Shown piece by piece: positions 57,758-64,000 of a stretch of 64,000 bases of DNA; position 1 is the first letter of the stretch; each line of letters begins with the position of its first letter. This stretch comes from Asterella californica (lineage: Eukaryota > Streptophyta > Marchantiopsida > Marchantiales > Aytoniaceae): contig JAYKYS010000008.1 of the NCBI GenBank assembly GCA_036924285.1, positions 21,871,001 through 21,935,000 on the forward strand, written 5' to 3'. The notes beneath the pieces were generated by a model. It saw nothing but the letters and a program-made list of their open reading frames with translations, searched no databases and was not told where the DNA came from. The position numbers and the translations under genes are program-made.

Positions 57758-58210
57758 TCATCTCTAAATAAACTACTGAGTACTGCCAAGAAATGTTAAG
57801 ATGAAAATTTAGAGGTTTTTGGGAGCAAAAGTGAATTTTCTCTTCAGACCAAACGATCACGGTAAGAATAGAAAATATTCTTTTTTATTCTTTTATACTT
57901 ATACTCGGGGTTTAAATGGATGATCTATAAACTTTTGAACCTAAAATTAATTTTCTCATTTCTGAAAAATATAATCAAAGATTGCAGCTATACGCATCCT
58001 TTTTATTATTCCTTCTTCGCTTGTTGATGAATCTGAGATTGACCACCATATCTCAAACAACTGCACCAAAGAGTTCTCGAATTTACCTTGTGTGAAGTTT
58101 GGACGCAGCTTGACGGTATAAGGTTTACTCTAGGTTAGTTGGAACCTCGAACGAGACTACAGTACAGTGCGCTGGTGTAACTACGTACTGTACTTGTAAC
58201 GCGTTTCATG

Positions 58211-58543
58211 CAGACATTTACTTGACCCCACCCCTAATACGCGTGTTGGACTTTACCTCACCATTCTTAAGGTTGTGTTACTTGACCACACCCTCTACCG
58301 GCTATAGCAGGTTCAGTAAGTCAAAACGTCATATCATTAGAATGCGAAAAGTGTATGTTAACAGTAAATTATATATTCACACAAAAAAATACTATAAAAT
58401 ATTTTTATAATAAATTATCAACTCAAATTATATTTTATGTCACTCAGTGAAGTGTATTTACATAACGGTAACTTGCTAAACCTCTTATTTTAGGGTGCAA
58501 TCAAGTAACACACGTATTACAGGTGGGGTAAAGTAAATTTCTG
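58211..58543. mobile_element. MITE-like element, copy 1, with ~37-bp terminal inverted repeats
   Basis: The left end CAGACATTTACTTGACCCCA (58211 on) is inverted at the right end, which read in reverse is CAGAAATTTACTTTACCCCA (from 58543). About 31 of 37 bases match. The ~330 bp length, A+T-rich core and lack of coding sequence fit a non-autonomous DNA transposon. A second member lies at 59775-60065. Target-site duplication was not confirmed. Confidence 0.6.
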
Positions 58544-59439
58544 CATTTCGTGTGGACATGTAAACTGTACTATCAGAAAGACAGTTCTTCCTCCCGTGGT
58601 CCAGTTGGAGAATACCAGGGGCGTGTCCGTCCTGAAATGGATGTGTAGAAGAGGACCCGTTATACCAGTACAACTGGCTGCAGCGTAATTTCAGCTAACA
58701 ATATTTGTGCCCTAGGCTCTGTGGAGAATGGACCCTACGAGTGTAGTACCCCCCGAGTTAGAGAGTTCGTTGTAACGATCAAATTCTGCTGACTTTTCAT
58801 TGGTACCGAACCAGACGAGTGGGAAGTGTTTGTATCGAACAACGAACAAAAAAGTCCCCCTTAAGCATACTTTATTAACCTGAAGATTATCAGTCTCAAG
58901 ACACATATCTGGGCTTGCTTATATCTTCTATGTATGAAAGACGAGTGGTAGCTTAGCTTCAACGGAAAGAACATCGATTTATGTTCCTCTCTCAAAAGAT
59001 TAAGCCGTACAAGTAATTTGCTTAGCTGTTATGCACTTGCGTTTCAGCGTAATTTCAGCTAAACGAGACTTCCCAGAATCCGTTAAAACTGCCGGTTTTT
59101 TATAAGAACTCAGAAACTTATTAAGTTTTGTACAAGATAATCCTCGTGAGATTTCACACAGCCCGATATTTCTTTTATTTATTCATCTTCTCAGTTGATT
59201 AGTTTGACGCCGGATACTACGGGTAAATGCAGACATCAATGTATAGACCTTTTTCAGCATATTGTACTTGAACGCATGATATTGTAAAATACTCTAGAAA
59301 TTTGCTTTATCACACTTTAGTATGTTTGTTGAGTATGATCATACATGTCAAGTCATTTTTACCAGTTGCTAGTTCAGCGGAGTGCAAAATGACGCACGTC
59401 GTTAGCGTCGATAGTGTCCGTAGTGTTGTTAGTACTGTT
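58544..59439. other. Spacer; no gene recognised
   Basis: Only short frames, none with a recognisable domain. Confidence 0.45.
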
Positions 59440-59770
59440 AACGAAATTTCTTAGATTGAGATCATCAAGGAGGATATTTCGAGTTGAAGCTTGTAGTCTC
59501 TTACTTTTCTCGAGTTGAGTCTTCAAGCTCCTAGTTATGATAGATGCGCTTAGTGAGTAGAACTTGGATTCTCTACGAGCACAGAACGAGTTTGGCTTGA
59601 TTCGTGAGTGATCTGTTGTCGGTTGATAAACGTTTATGCATGTATTTTCAGATTATTATGATATATTTGTGTATGTGTATGACCATGTATGCTTATTATG
59701 TGTATCTATTTTGTAGTTTAGGCAATGATGTATGTTGTGTAGAGATGTGTATGCGCATGACATACAACTC
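59440..59770 (+). repeat. Solo-LTR-like copy of the D/E block
   Basis: TCGAGTTGAGTCTTCAAGCT and TTCTCTACGAGCACAGAACG match 12050-12140 and 17250-17310. Further right GATGTATGTTGTGTAGAGAT matches 17460-17480. The order is the same as in the LTR at 17.2-17.5 kb. No internal element sequence adjoins it, so it is best explained as a decayed solo LTR. The left edge is uncertain. Confidence 0.65.
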
Positions 59771-59774
59771 GTAA

Positions 59775-60065
59775 AGATGTATGACTTAATCACACCTCTA
59801 ACTGGCTATAGATTATGAAACTATTCAGTTTGTTATGTTAGTGGTATTTTGGACTGCATACGTAAGCATATTATTTTTTTGTACTTGATTGTTAGATGAT
59901 TTGGACGGCAGAGAATTTAATCATAGTAGAAAACAGTGAAATAGAAAACGAGTGACTAGTTTTATTATCAATAACCAGTCAAGGATGTCATCAAACAATA
60001 TATGGTTAAGAGATGTGTGATCAACCTCCATGAACCTATTTGAGGTGTGATCAAGCAAATTTCTG
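59775..60065. mobile_element. MITE-like element, copy 2
   Basis: The left end ATGACTTAATCACACCTCTA, followed by ACTGGCTATAG, matches the inner left part of copy 1 (CTTGACCACACCCTCTACCG, GCTATAG). The right end TGAGGTGTGATCAAGCAAAT TTCTG is its inverted counterpart. The size is about 290 bp with no coding capacity. Confidence 0.5.
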
Positions 60066-61326
60066 TGAACACTCCATGTACATTACCGAACATGGTACGA
60101 ACAAGTCCTATATCACATTCAAATATACGGTATCGTATGACTGAAAGCACGATAAGCTGTAATTACCCATTTGTTACTAGGCGCAAGTGCTACTATATTA
60201 ATTAATAACAATTTAATTATCGATAACTCATTATTCATATTTTAATAAAATTATCCCTCGTTGCTCTACCTCGAATATGTTGCAGACTGACATTCAGCTT
60301 TGCACTTCCTCTCAAAAGCAGAGGAATGCTAGCCATGCCTATGAAAATAGATAGAAAATTTAACTTTATATTATTCTTCATGGATGAAACTAATAACCAA
60401 ACCCTAAGGTACTGTAACCCTAGAGTTCAAATTGCTACACCCATGAATTTCATTTGGAATTATTTCAGTGGATGGAAATCATTTCACTCTATGACATTAT
60501 GTGTTGAGTTGTAAAACTTTCACAAAGAAGTTTAAAGGTTTAACTTGTGTATGAAGTTATGTGATAACCGTAGGTGCTAGTAAACTAAAGCTCGTCTTGG
60601 ACAATTGCCTAAACAAATGCCATTTCTCAAAGACGTGATAACTTTTCAAGAGCCATTCAAGGACATGAAAAGTAGTGCAGGCCCATCAATCTGCAAGAGT
60701 GCAAGGTTAATAATATGCAACCAAAGTGAACATATGGCAAGAAGAAACTAAAAGAAAAACGTGGAGAATTAATAAAAGTCTAAAAGATCGAGGTTAAAAT
60801 TAACTCATTTCCATGAGCTGTTAATGACCATTCTATAAGTGTTAAGTTATAAGTACAGATTAACTTTAGAACAAAAAAACATTAAACATGTATATATCAA
60901 GTGTTATATACATACCAAAAGTGGTGGAAAAAACTGGTTTCGTGCAACTGAAACTTTCACTCCAGAAGACATAAAAGCAGTATGTCTAGTAGGAGAAAGT
61001 CCTTTATCAATTCATCTTTCCGAGTTAGGAAACTAAAACCACGTTGGATATTCCCGTCCATCCGAAGATGAAGAGAGGTGAAATGGTGTTTGCTGTATCT
61101 TATGATCAATGAATCATTGTCACTACTGGTGATGCACAGTGGGACACCGCGCAAAATCACGCTCACACTAAGCTTATCATTCGTTCATCTAAACTGGAAT
61201 TGTTGTTTTGGCATGTTTGGATATAAGTCGATGGACATGTACGTCAGCGACAACCGAGAAGACAACCGAAGAGATAACATTCTGTGCATCGCAAGTCGAG
61301 ACTCGATAGAAGTACGTATCGTGTAG
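60066..61326. other. A+T-rich spacer; no gene recognised
   Basis: Short frames only. No repeat or RNA gene was identified. Confidence 0.45.
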
Positions 61327-61644
61327 TATACCGGATATCGATTAGCTGTTGTACTCATTCCTCTCGACATTCGAGCTGTAAGAGACCGGCTGCCAGAATC
61401 GCAAGATAATGACGACAGTACACAGCTGCTGAGAGCATGGAGGCTTTGCTTCGGCCGAATAAACGAGGACGACATAGCTAGACAAAAGGAACAACAGCAT
61501 CAGCAACAACAACAGCAACAGAGTAACTTACGAGAAACAACTGGTCATGCATGCGAACAGACGAGTGGTGTGATGTTCGATCAGATCCATCCGTCTAGAA
61601 CAGTACAGTACTACTCACTCCTTACCTTTACGAGTTCCAATTAG
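61327..61644 (+). CDS. Possible coding exon with a polyglutamine tract
   Basis: A plus-strand frame of 105 codons, open from after a TAG at 61324 to a TAG at 61642, has no ATG at its left end. It reads VLIPLDIRAVRDRLPESQDN, then LLRAWRLCFGRINEDDIARQ and a His/Gln-rich run encoded by mixed CAA/CAG codons near 61486-61520. A CT-free acceptor-like TTAG at 61345 could make it an internal exon. No family is recognised. The minus-strand frame 61475-61185 overlaps its left part. Confidence 0.25.
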   Translation, partial: YTGYRLAVVLIPLDIRAVRDRLPESQDNDDSTQLLRAWRLCFGRINEDDIARQKEQQHQQQQQQQSNLRETTGHACEQTSGVMFDQIHPSRTVQYYSLLTFTSSN

Positions 61645-62140
61645 TAGCGTGGAATCAAAACAGCATCTAATATTATTGAGCTGCTGGCCGTGGTACGCTA
61701 GCTACCTACAGTGGAGCACCTCTCGACCATGGATGACCATTGCAATGACTCAAAAGATGTCCTCTTTTTCATACATGTATATAACATGATGAGAGACACG
61801 ATGTCTGAGTCAAGTATATGCATATATAAGCCTCAACACTGACACTATAAATTAAACGTACCACTGCAACTAGGAAGGAATCTAGCATCTTCACTTCTTA
61901 AGTGGATCAGTTAAACCAACAAGTACCCTAAAATGTAAGGTACATCTAAACCGATCTAACAATGATGGAGTTACCTCGAAAATCATACATACATCTGTCT
62001 AGAGAAGGATTCCTCAACGGCCTTGGCTTCAAGGGAATCAAGCACATGCAGATGGACTTCACGAATCATCACGTTAAACCTTCACGCAAAACTGACTGGA
62101 TATTGAACCCTTCATACAAGTTCATAGTACTTAGTTCCTA
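61645..62140. other. Spacer; no gene recognised
   Basis: The frame starting at 61962 runs into the foldback element, and its repeated GPMRG/GPVRG-like words simply translate that element's repeats. Nothing else was recognised. Confidence 0.45.
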
Positions 62141-62493
62141 CCATTTCTTGGCTGGCCCCATGCGCGGAAATACACTCTTGACAGGCCCCGTGCGCGGAAA
62201 ACACTACTTGACTGGACCCCTTACCGGGTACAGACAGTTTGCGACTGCCAGCGTGGCACTCGAGTCTGACGTGGTAGGTAGTCTGCTTGCGTGGCTAGAA
62301 GAATATATACTTGACTGGTCCCATGCGCGCAAATACTTTCTTGACAGGTCCCGTGCGCGATAAACACAACTTGACAGGCCTCCTTGCCGGGTACAGACAG
62401 TCTGTGATTGTCAGCGTGGCATTCGAGTCTGACGTGGTAGCCAGTCGACCATCTAGGCTAACGTATCGTAAGTGTTGAGGTGTCGCAAAAAGT

Positions 62494-62678
62494 GCCACGT
62501 GGCCACACGTGGCAGTCTAGTCACTAGAAGAGGGAACTTCCTCGTGAACGTTGGGACGAGGTGTGGAGGTGTGGAGGGTCGAAAATTACCATTTACACAG
62601 TGACTTTTTTCTTCCGTGTGGGGGGGGATGTTGAGAGTTCTCACGTGCCACGAGTTACTTCAAGGGAATTTAAGATGA

Positions 62679-62710
<32 letters not shown>

Positions 62711-63267
62711 TACTACTCTGTCTGAACTCTAAAATTCTAACCCGCACGTGAGAACAAGGTCTTTTCTTCTTTTCTTTCTTTTGACCAAGTGTTGGAAGTG
62801 GGTGCCACGTGGACGCACGTGTGACGGTAAACCTAGACCTCGAAAACGGCCATCTATACGGATTTTTCTTCTCGTGTGGAATTCCAATGCCACGTGGCCA
62901 TACGTGGAAAGGTTTTTCAAGAAATCTGAACCCTAATAATCTACCACGTGGCACTCTCTCGTTCGCAGTACTCTTTCATTTTTATGAGATGGAAATGAGT
63001 ACCTCTTATGTACTCAGAAAATCCCTTTCCTTGAATGTTGGAAGTACGGATGTTGCCACGTGTCAACACGTGAGGGTGCCCTTATATCACCAGAAAATAC
63101 TTGAAATTTATGCGGAAGAATTATTTCCCTCTAAATGTTGGGTTGGATGCCACGTGGATGTACGTGCGGAGTCCCAGTCAATATCTAATATTCTTTTGAC
63201 ATGTGGCAGGTGTTCTGCCATTCAGATCCAAACCTGGAATGGACAAAATGCCAACTTGCCACGTGGA
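62494..63267. promoter_or_regulatory. Array of twelve CACGTG G-boxes
   Basis: CACGTG occurs at 62496, 62506, 62642, 62745, 62806, 62816, 62891, 62945, 63057, 63067, 63151 and 63260. Several form pairs 10 bp apart (GCCACGTGGCCACACGTGGC at 62494-62513 is the cleanest), and in two further pairs the second site is TACGTG. CACGTG in the context GCCACGTGGC is the classical plant G-box bound by bZIP and bHLH factors. The repeats differ between the G-boxes more than at them. Confidence 0.8.
62679..62712. repeat. (TAA)n/(TTA)n microsatellite palindrome
   Basis: TAA repeats switch to ATT repeats, forming a self-complementary tract inside the foldback element. Confidence 0.9.
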
Positions 63268-63389
63268 ATAGCCCGCAGGTGTGTCTGAACACAAAAAATA
63301 CTAAGGTGAAAGCGAATCGATACACCTTCACTTCGTGCCTAAATGTGTCTATTCAGCAGGAATTCAGGACCACGCACCCGCCTCTGTCC

Positions 63390-63422
63390 AAAAAGGGCAT
63401 GTCCTCTCAGCATGCCCTTTTT
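63390..63422. repeat. Perfect 12-bp stem-loop
   Basis: AAAAAGGGCATG at 63390-63401 is exactly inverted at 63411-63422 around the 9-nt loop TCCTCTCAG. On a transcript of either strand it would form a hairpin followed by T-rich or A-rich sequence. It lies inside the foldback element. Confidence 0.9.
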
Positions 63423-63781
63423 GCCACACACTCACCTACATCTCCTGTCAGTATGTCCTTCTAGCCACGACTGCAGACTAACTACCACGTAAGACTCGAA
63501 TGCCACGCTGACGATCACAGACCGTCTGTATCCGGTAAGGGGTCCTGTCAAGTTGTGTATATCACGCACGGGGCTTGTCAAGAAAGTATTTACGCGCATG
63601 GGGCCAGTCAAGTATATATTCTTTTAGCCACGCAAGCAGACTACCTACCACGTCAGACTCGAGTGCCACGCTGGCAGTCGCAAACTGTCTGTACCCGGTA
63701 AGGGGTCCAGTCAAGTAGGGTTTTCCGCGCTAGGGGCCTGTCAAGAAAATATTTCCGCGCATGGGGCCAGTCAAGTATATA

Positions 63782-64000
63782 ACTGCTTCTTGTGCACGTG
63801 CGTTGAAGTCGAAATCTGTCCGCAATTGTCCTCTCAGAACTAGCAGCTTCAATGATTCAAATGGAATTCATTTAGTGAATTATAAGGGTCATGCTAAATA
63901 CTGTAGTGTGAAGGGAAGCTCGATGTAACTAAGATGTCGAGTGTCGTAGTGTACTCATTTTCCCCAAATTATGAGCACTCCATTATGAGCACTAAATCCA
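63782..64000. other. Window edge; nothing recognised
   Basis: Non-repetitive sequence outside the foldback element, with no recognised feature. Confidence 0.4.

Larger units (their letters stand above)
62141..63781. mobile_element. Foldback-type element, long inverted arms with tandem subrepeats
   Basis: The left arm (about 62141-62455) has two tandem ~160-bp units. Each carries CTTGAC.GG.CCC.TGCGCG, CCGGGTACAGACAGT, GCCAGCGTGGCA-like words and GAGTCTGACGTGGTAG. The right arm (about 63455-63781) has two units of the same sequence inverted (GGGGCCAGTCAAGTATATA at its outer end). The ~1 kb interior holds a G-box array and a central (TAA)n/(ATT)n palindrome. Long inverted arms made of subrepeats are the hallmark of foldback transposons, which often lack coding sequence. 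No transposase or target-site duplication was found. Confidence 0.75.

Noticed and set aside
61962..62363. 133-codon frame with repeated GP-x-RG words
   Set aside because: It runs into the inverted arm of the foldback element; the repeats in the protein are the DNA subrepeats translated.

Overview
The window looks like a nuclear segment of a plant-lineage eukaryote. Evidence: one clear intron-rich housekeeping gene with GT-AG introns, a short TTTAGGG-type interstitial repeat, Ty3/gypsy LTR retrotransposons including a chromodomain type with an initiator-methionine tRNA primer site, and gene-poor A+T-rich spacers. The retroelement mix suggests a bryophyte or other non-angiosperm streptophyte. 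That assignment is my inference; no organelle or rRNA marker is present to settle it.

Region 1-30 kb is a retrotransposon graveyard. Two ~1.1 kb LTRs of one minus-strand chromovirus family (family C; 1142-2248 and 26685-27811) each carry an adjacent Met-tRNA primer site. A very decayed minus-strand gypsy element (family A) lies at 3.2-5.4 kb. Two minus-strand copies of a second gypsy lineage (family B; FLDD reverse transcriptase) lie at 7.3-10.7 kb and 22.9-24.5 kb, and each abuts a broken chromovirus. A plus-strand chromovirus 3' end (family D) at 10.7-12 kb has a chromodomain remnant and a downstream LTR-like region with two 49-bp heat-shock-element repeats. A plus-strand element at 13.7-17.5 kb (family E) has Gag, zinc knuckles, protease and a short match to motif I of cytosine-5 DNA methyltransferases. 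From 17.5 to 30 kb there are minisatellites, perfect hairpins and A+T-rich spacer.

Region 30-44 kb holds the genes. An eight-exon gene for the splicing factor YJU2/CWC16 lies at 31964-35026. A single-exon gene for a 406-residue Arg/Ser-rich orphan protein lies at 42387-43607; its C-terminus has a candidate protein phosphatase 1 docking motif. A few weak coding candidates lie at 38.4, 39.85, 53.6-54.1, 54.5-55.5 and 61.3-61.6 kb.

Region 44-64 kb is mostly spacer with short dispersed repeats. These include a 4-5 copy family, an inverted pair at 38.8 and 56.8 kb, and a MITE-like family at 58.2 and 59.8 kb. A solo-LTR-like copy sits at 59.4 kb. A ~1.6 kb foldback structure at 62.1-63.8 kb has an interior packed with twelve CACGTG G-boxes.

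No operon-like or pathway cluster is visible. The two best genes appear independent, and the rest is dominated by degraded mobile DNA.
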